From Peronospora farinosa (lineage: Eukaryota > Oomycota > Peronosporomycetes > Peronosporales > Peronosporaceae), in contig CANTFK010000239.1 in the NCBI GenBank assembly GCA_947646735.1, forward strand, positions 124,001 through 188,000: a stretch of 64,000 nucleotides of DNA, written 5' to 3'. Under the pieces are notes generated by a model, which had not been told where the DNA came from, made no database searches, and worked only from the letters and a program-made list of their open reading frames with translations. Position numbers and translations under genes: made by a program. Of the stretch, positions 1-9,780 are shown in pieces (within the stretch, counting starts at the first letter, position 1; each line of letters starts with the position of its first letter).

Positions 1-290
1 GCAAGCAGAAAAACATTCCCAACCTGATTACTGCACTGTCGTTATTGGATTCTGCGGAGCCTTGGCGGAACCAATATCGGTCCTCAATCGCGGATCACCC
101 CGGTTCATCCCTCGCCCGTTTATCCAGTAAATTCTTTCCCAAACAGCAGTCGGGATCCGATAACACTTCTTGATCGTTCAATACAATTCCATTTTGTTCC
201 TCCTTTTCGTTAAAATTGTCTTCTTTTGTTGGGCTTCTTTAGCCGCGATCTCGTCTTCCAGACCTTCGATCGCCATACTCATTACACACA
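1..290 (-). repeat. A1 3' LTR, partial (cut by window start)
   Basis: This is the U3 end of the 3' LTR of the minus-strand element. The boundary at 290 comes from alignment with the A2 copy, where ATACTCACTCCACA is followed by a pyrimidine run; here ATACTCATTACACACA is followed by AATTTCCTTTCCACC. The LTR therefore starts TGTG on the minus strand. The rest lies outside the window. Confidence 0.65.
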
Positions 291-305
291 AATTTCCTTT
301 CCACC
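291..305 (-). other. polypurine tract of A1
   Basis: The minus strand reads GGTGGAAAGGAAATT directly before the TG of the 3' LTR, as expected for the plus-strand primer. The A2 copy has GGTGGAAGGGGTTATA at the same place. Confidence 0.55.
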
Positions 306-356
306 ATCCTATGCAACCTTCTTGCATATTATACCATCCCCAACACTCGATCTTCG

Positions 357-3300
357 TTAGCCACCAGATCCCTCTTCATGTGATTGCATCACTTCAAAAC
401 GATTCCGGCTAATCTTGCCACGTTCAAAATCTCGCAATAAGGCACCACAATTTAAGTCGGCTTCATCCACCCAGGATGGTTTAGCATGACCTTTCCAGTA
501 GACTTTAAACTGTCTATGTACTCGTCCAAAACGTGTCTTTCTATCAGATCGTACATCCACAATCTTTTCCACTTCGAATTCATCGTCTCCCAGATTACCT
601 TCAAAACTGTCTTCTGGCAAAAGCGCTTCATCAAAATCGAATCGATATTCTTCTTCGATCGTCAGCAAATTTTTTGGACGATCAGGGAACGTCTTCACTT
701 TCTTCAACTTGGATATATGTACGACGGGAAATAATCGATATGGCGTACCAGCAATCTCCAGTCGGACAGCGTGATCTCCACACATTTCTTTTACTCGAAA
801 AGGTCCATGCCACATATGTGCTAGCTTTCGAGCGTACCCTTCTTTCACACGATCCAAATATAACCAGACTTGCGCCCCTGGCTCAATTTCGTGAGGCTTG
901 AGATCTTCATTGTGGCGATCAGCACGTGTTTGGATCGCAGTCCTGAGTCTCTCATTTACTGCTTCTCTCGCCCGCTGATAATGCCGCTGCATATGATATC
1001 GCCACCTACGTGGATCGCGATCTCGACGCCTAGTACTTCCTAATGGTAACGTAGCTTCCAACGTAGATCTCGGGTCCCAACCATGAATCAAGAAAAATGG
1101 CGTTTCGCCGCGCACCCGATCTTGAGCGGTATTGATTGCGAAAGTTAGACGTTCGGCATACTCATCCCAGTCTTGTTGATTAACGTCAGAGACATACATC
1201 TTTAATGCACGAGTCAGAGTTTGCACCATACGTTCCGCAGTTCCATTCGCTTGAGGGCGATATGCCATCGTTGCCCTTTGCCTTTGCCCAATAAGTCGAT
1301 TGAACGCACGAAAAAAATCCGACATAAACCCGGGCTCTCGATCGTGCCGTATCGCTTCACTCGCACCGAATCGTCGAAAGATACACTCCTCGTAATTCTC
1401 GGCGATCGTCTGAGCTGTTCTAGATTTGCTCGCCTTGGCAACCACATAGCCCGAAAAGAGATCGACCCAGATCAATAATTCAGTGTTGCCTTTGAAAGAT
1501 CTAGGCAGCGACGGAATATGATCCATGGCAATAATCTGGAACGGATAAGTAGCTTGTAAATTTCCCGGAGACTCTCCATTAATAACCGGACGTCCTTTTC
1601 CAGTCTCGCAGTCAGTGCATTCGCTCACATATCGTTGTACACTGCGATACAAGCCTCTCCAATGAAAACGAGATCGGATCCGTTGATACGTCCTACCGAT
1701 TCCCTGGTGCCCTCCTTCCAAACTGGCATGGTAGTGATGTAGAAAATCTTGCTGAAGAGTTTCTGGCACCACCAAACGAGCAATTCCATCGCGATCTTCC
1801 GAATTTCTCACAGCTCCCGGGCAGAAAAATAGAAGATCGCTTTCATCCACTTCGTAATCACTTGCAATCTTGGCGCATGACTTCGCTTCTTCCATACTGA
1901 GATTCGTTATATCACCAATCAGAAAAATCTTTAGGTTAGCGATCCAACATTCCTCATCTTGAGCTTGTCGTATACGTTCACTTCGCATTTGCTGCACAAA
2001 TTCTTCTTGCAAGATCTCGGGTGGTTGACGTCTTCTCCGGGTTGCTCTGGTAATCGCAGCCACTTTAACCACCGATTCGGTCTGCTTCGACTTCAACAAC
2101 TCATCCAGTCTATTAAGAGTAATGAGATCTTGGCGATCTCCTTCCGAAGTGATGACCACACCTTGTTCCTTCTGTAAAGCAGTACTCGCCAGTCGATCTG
2201 CACTTTGGTTCCAGTCGCGTTTCATGTGTAAGAACTCATGGATCGGCCATGATCGAAGCTTCTCCATTGCTTTCTGTCGCAACAACTGCAGTCCAGGAGC
2301 CTTGCAATCGATTTCACCCCGCATCTGTCGAATCACTAGGTTGGAGTCGCCACAAATGATAACGCGTCCCCTAGTTTGATTCTCCAACAGATCAAAGCCT
2401 AATAGTAAACCCCGATATTCGGCTTCGTTCACTGTTAAGTCCGTTGCATATTCCGATGCAGCAGCCACAATAGTCCACTCAGGAAGTTTCCATATTATCG
2501 CACTGTATGATCCACCCTTTCGCTTGGTTCGTGCCGATCCATCGAAACTGACGACCAAGAGACTTTCATCTTCTTCCACCGTAGGCGGTGGCATACTTAG
2601 AGTTTGCCTTGGCTGTTTCCGGGGAGCGATCGCAATCAACACTTCATCGACTTCTTCACGGGGAGTCACACTTGCAGCCAGGGCACCAAGTATTTCGTCT
2701 TCGCCCTTTTCACATTTCTTGATCTCCAAAGTCCAAGTCGATAATAATGCGGCCCACCTACCTAGCCTGCCATTGAGACCGGAGGATTGCACCAACCAGG
2801 CCATCGTCGAGAAACGCGTAAGAACTTTAATCTCTCGCGAGACTAGCATGCAATAACATATATCCAAAATCCGAAGTAATGCTAGTATCTCCTTCTCGAC
2901 CATTCCGTAATTGATTTCATTAGGCTTCAGCGTTCGGCTTGTAAACGTAACTGGCCAATATATACCATCATACTCCTGCAACAAAGCTGCTGAAACTGCC
3001 CATTTACTCGCATATACGACAATTACCGGAGGCCGATCTGGATCGAAGTGTCTGAGGATCGGGGTATTAGCGATCTTGGCTTTCAACATGGTAAATGCGA
3101 TCATCGCTTTTTCCCATCGAGTCCGTCCTTCTGGATCTGGATCGTCCCCAATATCGAACTTTTGATCTGAATCATTCCTGGTTGCGATAGTCGAATCCAA
3201 TGCATTCATCTTATCAGAACAGCGGATTTCGTGGAAATCTGCTTCCCGTAATTCATATAGCACTGACGCATAAATCGCAAAGTCTTCGACAAATCGACTA

Positions 3301-6053
3301 TAGTAATTCAAGCTTCCCAGAAACGATTGCATCGATCGCAACGTTTTTGGGAACGGAATATTCACCAGCGATCCCAAATCCTTTGGATGAGCTTCGATTC
3401 CTGCAAGTGAGACTTGATGACCCAGGTAGTCCACCTTACGTCGTCCCCAAAAACTTTTAGCGAGACTGATCGACAAATTCCATTCGTTGCATACTTCTAA
3501 CAATCGCTTTACCTTATCATATAAGGAGGCCCACGATGTTGCTGGAATTAGTATGTCATCAATATATGACCTTCGGCCAAGCACAGATGGCTTCTGGCTA
3601 GTATCCGGTTCGCCTTCTGTGAATACATCAACCAGCTTTGGCGATCCCGTTACCGTATCAGCGGAGTCGAGTGATCCTGTGGCAATTGCGTTTGGATCCG
3701 TACCGATCTTGAGGTATCCATACAGTGCATTATCAATTAGACGTTGGTAAATCTGCGGAGCGTTTTTTAGCCCAAACGGCATTCGTAACCACTCGAACAG
3801 GCCTGACGGCGTGATAAAAGCAGAAATCATCCTTGCTCGCTCGGTCATTTCCACGACCCAAAATCCACTGGCCATATCCAACGAACAATACCACATAGCT
3901 TTATCCATATCTTGCAATAATTCGCTAATCAGCGGCATAGGATACACCATCAATCTCGTGAGTTGATTCACCCGCCGATAGTCAATACATAACCGGATGT
4001 CGACACCATTCTTTTTTATGATTACCACAATCGGCGAAGCCCATGGTGATGTCGACGGCTGGATAATCCTGGCTGATAGTAATCCTTTGATTAGGTCAGC
4101 TAACTTCTCGCGAAATTTGGGAGCGACCGGTCGTACTCGTTGTGCGATCGGGTGTGCTCCACCAACATCGATATCACATACTGCTCCTCGAGCTGCAGGA
4201 GGAAGCGCGTTTCCTTTGCCAATGAGTAAGTGTCGGTTCGCCCAAATTAATTGCCGTAGACCTTCTTGGTCCTTGGTTAGAGGAACTCCCGGATCGCCCA
4301 CTTGGATATCATCAATCGTAACTTCTTCGGTGGATGACACAATCTCAGGCAAGACAGCCATATGCTGATCCACATCTTCGGCATACAATTCACCACTCTC
4401 GTGACAATACATCGAGTCTTCAGGCTTCATCTTTACACTTCCTCCGGCTAGAATAAATTCGTCGTTGATAATCGTCGTATCACTAGCTTGCTCTTGTTCT
4501 CGCAGATCGCGATCCAGATCGGCCAGATCGCGGTCATTAATTACCATATCGGCCAGATCGCGGTCATCGCGATCCAGATCGCGGTCATCAACTACCAGAT
4601 CGGCCAGATCGCGGTCATCAACTACCGGATCGACCAGATCGCAGTCATCGCGATCCGGATCGGCCAGATCGCGGTCATTAACTACCGGATCGGCCAGATC
4701 GCAGTCCTTAATTGTCGGATCGGGGTCATCGCGATCCAGATCGGCCAGATCGCGGTCATTGATTGCCAGATCAGCCAGATCGCGGTCATTAATTGTCGGA
4801 TCGCGCTCCATACATTTCGGTGTATAGTTATTGTGAGTGTAATTATCTTCACCCCACGGCCCTTTCACGTGATCGACATTTGACATCCCTCTGATCGCAT
4901 TGATTACCCATGGAGATTGCGCTACTTGCTCGCTTTCATCTTCGATCACCAGATCTTCTACATTGTTGCCACCGATTCCTCTTATCGCATCGCATTCATC
5001 ATTGGATCGTGTCGTGGGTTTCACCGTTTCCGTAGTCCTTTCTTCTGCTTCCTCTTTTGAGCGTGTTAAGATCCTCTTCGGCGTAGGGTACGAAGGATGG
5101 TCCACTAGCGGTCCGGTATATTCCTCCAGTAGTTCTTCTTCTCGATCCGTTGTCGCTTCGAACGCTAATGTCTGCCATTCGTTATACCGACGCGATCCCA
5201 CCGAGACATATCCTGGGGACCGAGGTATCATATCAGCAACCATCCACCAACCTAATGGCGATCCATGACTTAAAGTCACTTCTTGATCGCCGATATTAGT
5301 CAGCTGTAGATACTTGATCTGACCTGGTCCCGTAGTTACTGTAGGTACCCACTTCGGATCGCGCCTCACCCAGATCTTGGCTTTAGGAGGACTAACTCCG
5401 ATCTTCACTTCGGTCGATTTGCCCACGGGAATCACCACATATTGATCTGGAATTGTGATCGCTTGTATGGTCGCCCGGTAAGGGGGTCTTCGTCCATTCA
5501 GAAGTATCCTGACCTCATCAGGCAAACAAAGTGTTCCATCTGCTAAATCCAGGCGTATTCCAGCTGGGACCATGAAATCCATTCCTAGGATCGCGTCTTG
5601 ACCTACTTGATCTGCTACCCAAGCATCAAAATAATAGACTAGCGATCCATTCAGCGTGATCTTGATTCTTGTACGACCGTCCGTCATGTATGTGTTCTCA
5701 CCAATCCCAACACATTCTTGCCTCTGACTCTCGTCAATGACACATCCTACCTTACGAGCAAAGGTGGTGTCGACGATTGAGACTTCGGCTCCAGAATCAA
5801 ACAACATAATCGCCTTTTCATTGTTGATCTTGCCCGTTGCCTTGGCTTGCTTGAACCATTTTCCTGGGGTATGATATTTCCAATATCCCCGTGATTCACC
5901 TGGTGCTAAGTCGAGCTCCATTTTCGCAGGCGATCGGGCATATTCATCAACTCTTACGACGCTTGATATTGAACGCAGAAATTTTGAATCTTCACATGTA
6001 TTATTCGGGTCGATCTGAGTGTTAACGCCCTGATCTGTCGATCTTCTTTCCAC
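357..6053 (-). CDS. pol: Pol polyprotein of A1 (protease, RT, two RNase H, integrase, chromodomain)
   Basis: An uninterrupted 1898-residue frame. Retropepsin has DSGAEVS near residue 87 and ILGMDF about 65 residues later. A long acidic linker with DRDLAD repeats (about residues 416-520) separates it from RT, whose YIDDIL active site is near residue 831. The RT-linked RNase H follows (VVYAS in place of the usual YTDAS, so probably degenerate). A second RNase HI-like domain starts near 1164 (SFDGSAR, NEAEYRGLLLG, CGDSNLVI, NQSADRLAS). Integrase has an H2C2 zinc finger near 1440-1485 and a D,D-E core. A chromodomain-like tail (FKVYWKGHAKPSWVDEADL) ends the protein. Gag ends at 6116 in a different frame, so pol is probably made by frameshifting or re-initiation. 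Encodes reverse transcription and integration. Confidence 0.93.
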   Translation of the reverse strand: MERRSTDQGVNTQIDPNNTCEDSKFLRSISSVVRVDEYARSPAKMELDLAPGESRGYWKYHTPGKWFKQAKATGKINNEKAIMLFDSGAEVSIVDTTFARKVGCVIDESQRQECVGIGENTYMTDGRTRIKITLNGSLVYYFDAWVADQVGQDAILGMDFMVPAGIRLDLADGTLCLPDEVRILLNGRRPPYRATIQAITIPDQYVVIPVGKSTEVKIGVSPPKAKIWVRRDPKWVPTVTTGPGQIKYLQLTNIGDQEVTLSHGSPLGWWMVADMIPRSPGYVSVGSRRYNEWQTLAFEATTDREEELLEEYTGPLVDHPSYPTPKRILTRSKEEAEERTTETVKPTTRSNDECDAIRGIGGNNVEDLVIEDESEQVAQSPWVINAIRGMSNVDHVKGPWGEDNYTHNNYTPKCMERDPTINDRDLADLAINDRDLADLDRDDPDPTIKDCDLADPVVNDRDLADPDRDDCDLVDPVVDDRDLADLVVDDRDLDRDDRDLADMVINDRDLADLDRDLREQEQASDTTIINDEFILAGGSVKMKPEDSMYCHESGELYAEDVDQHMAVLPEIVSSTEEVTIDDIQVGDPGVPLTKDQEGLRQLIWANRHLLIGKGNALPPAARGAVCDIDVGGAHPIAQRVRPVAPKFREKLADLIKGLLSARIIQPSTSPWASPIVVIIKKNGVDIRLCIDYRRVNQLTRLMVYPMPLISELLQDMDKAMWYCSLDMASGFWVVEMTERARMISAFITPSGLFEWLRMPFGLKNAPQIYQRLIDNALYGYLKIGTDPNAIATGSLDSADTVTGSPKLVDVFTEGEPDTSQKPSVLGRRSYIDDILIPATSWASLYDKVKRLLEVCNEWNLSISLAKSFWGRRKVDYLGHQVSLAGIEAHPKDLGSLVNIPFPKTLRSMQSFLGSLNYYSRFVEDFAIYASVLYELREADFHEIRCSDKMNALDSTIATRNDSDQKFDIGDDPDPEGRTRWEKAMIAFTMLKAKIANTPILRHFDPDRPPVIVVYASKWAVSAALLQEYDGIYWPVTFTSRTLKPNEINYGMVEKEILALLRILDICYCMLVSREIKVLTRFSTMAWLVQSSGLNGRLGRWAALLSTWTLEIKKCEKGEDEILGALAASVTPREEVDEVLIAIAPRKQPRQTLSMPPPTVEEDESLLVVSFDGSARTKRKGGSYSAIIWKLPEWTIVAAASEYATDLTVNEAEYRGLLLGFDLLENQTRGRVIICGDSNLVIRQMRGEIDCKAPGLQLLRQKAMEKLRSWPIHEFLHMKRDWNQSADRLASTALQKEQGVVITSEGDRQDLITLNRLDELLKSKQTESVVKVAAITRATRRRRQPPEILQEEFVQQMRSERIRQAQDEECWIANLKIFLIGDITNLSMEEAKSCAKIASDYEVDESDLLFFCPGAVRNSEDRDGIARLVVPETLQQDFLHHYHASLEGGHQGIGRTYQRIRSRFHWRGLYRSVQRYVSECTDCETGKGRPVINGESPGNLQATYPFQIIAMDHIPSLPRSFKGNTELLIWVDLFSGYVVAKASKSRTAQTIAENYEECIFRRFGASEAIRHDREPGFMSDFFRAFNRLIGQRQRATMAYRPQANGTAERMVQTLTRALKMYVSDVNQQDWDEYAERLTFAINTAQDRVRGETPFFLIHGWDPRSTLEATLPLGSTRRRDRDPRRWRYHMQRHYQRAREAVNERLRTAIQTRADRHNEDLKPHEIEPGAQVWLYLDRVKEGYARKLAHMWHGPFRVKEMCGDHAVRLEIAGTPYRLFPVVHISKLKKVKTFPDRPKNLLTIEEEYRFDFDEALLPEDSFEGNLGDDEFEVEKIVDVRSDRKTRFGRVHRQFKVYWKGHAKPSWVDEADLNCGALLRDFERGKISRNRFEVMQSHEEGSGG
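4495..4805 (-). repeat. in-frame minisatellite encoding DRDLAD repeats in A1 pol
   Basis: An imperfect tandem repeat in the protease-RT linker. On the plus strand the units contain CCAGATCGCGGTCAT, GATCGGCCAG and CGCGATCC; translated on the minus strand they give runs of DRDLAD, NDRD and DRDD. I count 23 GATC tetramers between 4501 and 4803. The A2 element lacks an obvious equivalent array in its visible linker. Confidence 0.85.
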
Positions 6054-6115
6054 AAATGCATAAATGCAGAGCCTAGAACGCTCGGCTCGTACCAGATTCC
6101 AACCTGGCGAGCGTC

Positions 6116-8410
6116 CTAGTTTAACATTTCTTCAGCCTTCGGCGGAAGCATTCCAGCATGCTTGGTTGGGACATACCACTTGCGTATCATGTTGTAGAAT
6201 TCTTCCATTCGACATTTTCCATGCTCATGGATATCTCCGCAGGCAGCACAGGTGTAAAAACACTTGTCCGACGGATGTCCCTTACGACCACACTTCTGAC
6301 ACGTTAGTCTCTTCCAGCATCCACGATCATCGTGTTTCTTCGACCCACAATGGGTACAAGCCTTCTGATTCACCACGCGATCTGGACCGCGATCTTGATC
6401 CAAATGGTCTGATCCCGCGCGTTGATCACTATATTTCTTCACGCGATCTGGTACTGTGGCCACACATAAGTTGCGTCGATCTATTTCGGCGTCTGATCCA
6501 CTAATATCCGAGTCTGACTCACTGCTACTGCCTTCCAGACGAATCGCTCTCACAGCACGAGTTGGTTTCGAGGGTGCCGGAGTGGATGCCGACGCAGATC
6601 GCTGACGAAATTTGCTCGACCCCATTGCACTCGGATACTGTCTTCCCTCCATGCGTTGATATGTTCGCAGAGTTTCTTCCATATCATCGGCGTCTCCAAG
6701 GCGTAGCAACGTCAACTGCTTAGCCAGATCGCGATCATCAAGTGTACCAATGAAATGTTCCACATGCTCTCGGCGAATTGAGGGCGATCCCTCCCGAATG
6801 GGAATTTTTGCTCGGATCGCGGCCACATTCAGTCGATACAAATATTCCAATGGAGTTTCATCAGATCGCTTCTTCGCATGATAGTATTGTCTCCCGACCG
6901 ACATACCATATCCACAATACTGGATCATGAAGGTTTCCAGCAACGACTTCCATGAATTCCGGGTGGATCGACTTAACTGGCTATACCAATTTCGTGCCGG
7001 CCCCGTAAGTAAATCACCAAATACTAGACATTTTTCATCATCCGGGGCTTGGTCGCGTAAGAACGCCGACTTGGCCTTGTTGACCCAACTTCTCGCTCGA
7101 TCTTCATCCTTGTCTCGTCCTGTAAATTCTTTTAGATCTGCGATCGCAGACATTCGAATCCGCTGCGTGACAAGTCCACCATTAGGTACAGCGCCTGCAC
7201 TTGCGACTTGTGGCCGTCTTAGATCCTCCAGACCCAAATCGTCTGGATCGTAATTATTGGATCGCGATTGACGCGATCCGGCCGATTCCATATCCACATC
7301 CGAAATGCAAACTTTTGGGGTGTTTGTAGGGATCGCGGATCGACTGGCGATCATGCGAGCTTGATCCTGCTCGTACTTTCTCATGGCAGCTTCAAAATAA
7401 GATTGCAATTGACCTGATCCATTCACATTCATGTCTTCAGCTGTGAGTGCCGTCGTCGATTGTTCTCTGGCCTTAATCGGTGCCAGTCGCTCGCGAATAT
7501 GCGCTGTACCAGCCGGTCCAAGTGACATTCGCTGCATATTAATCGAGTCGTCCGACTCCCCTTCGGATTCCGCTGACATATATTGCGAAGATCCAGTATG
7601 ATATCCTTTTGGTATATCTGCAATCGGCTGGATCGTCTGATCCACCGGATCGCGCTCTCCAGTTAGAGGAACTAGCTTCGAAAACAGAGATCGCCCTGCT
7701 TGGATCACCCGATCATGATCGCATTCCAACAGCACCTGCGCGTCAAAAGCTCCAGCGGTGAATCCAGCGTTCTGGAGCAACTCCATAAGCCGACGGATCG
7801 CTTCCAACTGGTTCGTTGTCGGAATGGGAGCTGAAATTGGTCCTCGCAGCGATCCAATCAACTTCGGTTTCAAAATCTTTAGAACGGGATCGCTTGACAA
7901 CAGATCTTTAAGCGCCTTCCAATGAAAACACCATTCCAGCTGATCCAGTTGCCATCCTTTCGCCTTGTCTTCCTCATGCGCTGGCTTCACGTCGGTATCA
8001 TCATGATCCGACTCAGGCGCCTTCATCTTCACTCGAGATGGCTTCGAATTCTTCTTCTTCTTCTTCGAATTCGGAGTGGTTTTGGATAAATTTCCTTCGG
8101 TTTTAACCGTAGGATTTTTATCCAGCGGATCGCGTTTTGCAACGCGATCCGCAGGGGTCCTCGAAAGGACCTGGGGAGGGGGTAGAGGTTTTTCTTCCAG
8201 ATCGAGCGATCGATCTTCCTCTTTTGTTTTCTTTTCATCTGCGCCCCTCCCAAAACGCTGATGATCCGGGGATCTTTTTTCTTCACACGTCTGCGGTGAT
8301 CCCTTTGCCGCTGACGCTTCAATCCCAGGTTCAGTCTTGACCTTTACATCTTCTCTCAGGGACTCACGGTGAAATCCCGAGTCACCAGAAGATCCGGGCA
8401 CGCGCACCAT
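6116..8410 (-). CDS. gag: Gag polyprotein of A1
   Basis: The frame is open from upstream of the LTR junction to the stop at 6116. The N-terminal third is charged and low-complexity (K/E/D/P-rich). A capsid-like segment follows (GRDKDEDRARSWVNKAK, then LLTGPARNWYSQLSR), as in retrotransposon gag domains. The C-terminus has three zinc knuckles: CTHCGSKKHDDRGC and CQKCGRKGHPSDKC are CX2CX4HX4C, and CAACGDIHEHGKC is CX2CX3HX4C. The first ATG (8410) overlaps the LTR/primer-site junction; the next is at 8026, giving about 637 residues, so the start is uncertain. The protein would package element RNA into particles. Confidence 0.88.
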   Translation of the reverse strand: MVRVPGSSGDSGFHRESLREDVKVKTEPGIEASAAKGSPQTCEEKRSPDHQRFGRGADEKKTKEEDRSLDLEEKPLPPPQVLSRTPADRVAKRDPLDKNPTVKTEGNLSKTTPNSKKKKKNSKPSRVKMKAPESDHDDTDVKPAHEEDKAKGWQLDQLEWCFHWKALKDLLSSDPVLKILKPKLIGSLRGPISAPIPTTNQLEAIRRLMELLQNAGFTAGAFDAQVLLECDHDRVIQAGRSLFSKLVPLTGERDPVDQTIQPIADIPKGYHTGSSQYMSAESEGESDDSINMQRMSLGPAGTAHIRERLAPIKAREQSTTALTAEDMNVNGSGQLQSYFEAAMRKYEQDQARMIASRSAIPTNTPKVCISDVDMESAGSRQSRSNNYDPDDLGLEDLRRPQVASAGAVPNGGLVTQRIRMSAIADLKEFTGRDKDEDRARSWVNKAKSAFLRDQAPDDEKCLVFGDLLTGPARNWYSQLSRSTRNSWKSLLETFMIQYCGYGMSVGRQYYHAKKRSDETPLEYLYRLNVAAIRAKIPIREGSPSIRREHVEHFIGTLDDRDLAKQLTLLRLGDADDMEETLRTYQRMEGRQYPSAMGSSKFRQRSASASTPAPSKPTRAVRAIRLEGSSSESDSDISGSDAEIDRRNLCVATVPDRVKKYSDQRAGSDHLDQDRGPDRVVNQKACTHCGSKKHDDRGCWKRLTCQKCGRKGHPSDKCFYTCAACGDIHEHGKCRMEEFYNMIRKWYVPTKHAGMLPPKAEEMLN
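8391..8409 (-). other. primer-binding site of A1
   Basis: On the plus strand GATCCGGGCACGCGCACCA ends in CCA and looks like a tRNA 3' end; the minus strand therefore offers TGGTGCGCGTGCCCGG, one base inside the LTR end (CA, then A, then TGG). I cannot name the tRNA. Confidence 0.6.
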
Positions 8411-9780
8411 TGTGGTGGAGTGGGATTCGCAAAATTGCTGATGCGATCCCAACTCTCCACTGGCGCCCGGACGACCGACTAACGGAGGGGGTACCCCGAT
8501 TCCGTGTGTATAGCCTTCCTCACCTTGTGTACCCGTCGGTAGGGCGGGTTGCTCTCTTCTCGGTAGACTTGAGTCGATGTTGAACTTGATTGTGTTAGGG
8601 ATAGGTGGGGGGCGATCGCGTGGAATTCCTCACACGATCGCAGTTGTTCTTGGGGTGCTCTATTTGAGTCGCCCTGATCTCCCTTGAGATCGCCTTGTCC
8701 AAAAATGTAGATACTTGATCCGCTTGCCTTCTGACCACTTGAGCCGTCTCGCGATCTTGTATCTGGACTTCTTAGTCCTCTGCGTCCAATCGCAGCTTGA
8801 GTTGTTTTGTTGAGAATTCTTGCAATCCCTGGCCAAACAATCCAGGGATATCACTTGCGTAGTATGTAGACTTCCTTGAGACGTCGGGAGGCCAAAGAAT
8901 CCAGCCCGGAAGAGAAGTCGACACGTGTACTTAGAAGCAAATTGAACTCTGTTAATGTTAACCAATCAAATACCAAAACCTATGATCTTGACTATCTGTA
9001 GCTCAGGATCTGTTGCCACGTATCGCCCTTTTGGAAAATTCAGATCTTGTAATGTGGTCCACTCCAATATCGCCGCGATCTGGATCGCTACCTCACTCGG
9101 ATATAATACCATTTTAGTACCAGATCGCGGTACTAAATAATTAGTACCAGATCGCGGTACTAAATAATTAGTACCAGATCGCGGTACTAAATAATTAATA
9201 CCAGATCGCGGTACTAAATAATTAATACCAGATCGCGGTACTAAATAATTAGTACCAGATCGCGGTACTAAATAATTAATATCGGATCGTGATACTAATA
9301 ATTAGTACCTGATCGCGGTACTAAATAATTAATATCGGATCGCGGTACTAATAATTAATATCGGATCGCGATACTAATAATTAGCATCGGATCGCGATCC
9401 GCCGGATCACGACTTGTCCTCTTCACCGTTTTTCAGGTCATGTGAGATAGTTCATCTATGTGACATGTCATATCCACCATTCCAGTCCTCCATAGCGACG
9501 TGATCCACACCAGACCGTCCTCCACATGCTTGGATGTACCCATCTTCCTCCTTAGCGACCGCGTTCACGCGGATCGCCATCGGAAATACTGGAGATCGCA
9601 ATAGCGTAGTTTCTAGGCCATATTTGACCCCACATAGAAGTGCAAACTACACCATTCACTGTTTTCCATCCTATTTGACATCATCTTGAAACCTTTCTGC
9701 GAGATCGCGACTCATCAATATTGGCCGCGAGATCGCGACTCATTAATATTGGCCATTTCGGACTTAACCGAAAATATGCG
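8411..9780 (-). repeat. 5' LTR of A1, truncated at its outer (right) end
   Basis: The inner end begins TGTGGTGGAGTGG on the plus strand at 8411. Homology with the A2 LTR runs from 8411 to about 9085 (57986 to about 58690) and then stops at element-specific tandem arrays. The homology starts exactly at the TG next to the primer site, which fixes this as the LTR edge. The outer end is not recognisable and the B1 remnant begins near 9790. Confidence 0.75.
9115..9400. repeat. 26-27 bp tandem array in A1 U3
   Basis: About ten units. The first six are near-identical (ACCAGATCGCGGTACTAAAT then AATTAGT or AATTAAT); later units drift to ATCGGATCGCGATAC. Each has the palindromic core GATCGCGGTAC/GTACC plus an A/T-rich spacer. 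The array lies in U3, upstream of the shared U5/R part of the LTR, a position typical of retroelement enhancers. Confidence 0.9.

Larger units (their letters stand above)
1..9780 (-). mobile_element. Ty3/Gypsy LTR retrotransposon A1, dual-RNase H (Chronos-like)
   Basis: On the minus strand the order is 5' LTR (right), primer-binding site, gag, pol, polypurine tract and partial 3' LTR (left, cut by the window). Gag and pol are both uninterrupted, so the copy may be young. Pol order is protease, RT, RT-linked RNase H, a second RNase HI-like domain, integrase and chromodomain. The extra RNase H resembles the archaeal-type domain reported in oomycete Chronos and plant Tat elements; that family name is an inference. 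The right edge near 9780 is approximate: it abuts the B1 remnant, and the end sequence seen at 290 in the 3' LTR does not recur there, so the 5' LTR is probably truncated. Confidence 0.9.

Noticed and set aside
4465..4827. Plus-strand RS-rich ORF that looks like a splicing-factor tail
   Set aside because: It is the antisense shadow of the DRDLAD repeat in A1 pol; the repeat periodicity alone makes it.
8450..8475. TGGCGCCC in the A1 leader as a retroviral-type primer-binding site
   Set aside because: It is on the wrong strand for A1 and inside the part shared by both LTRs; the CCA-ended site at 8391-8409 sits exactly at the LTR edge.
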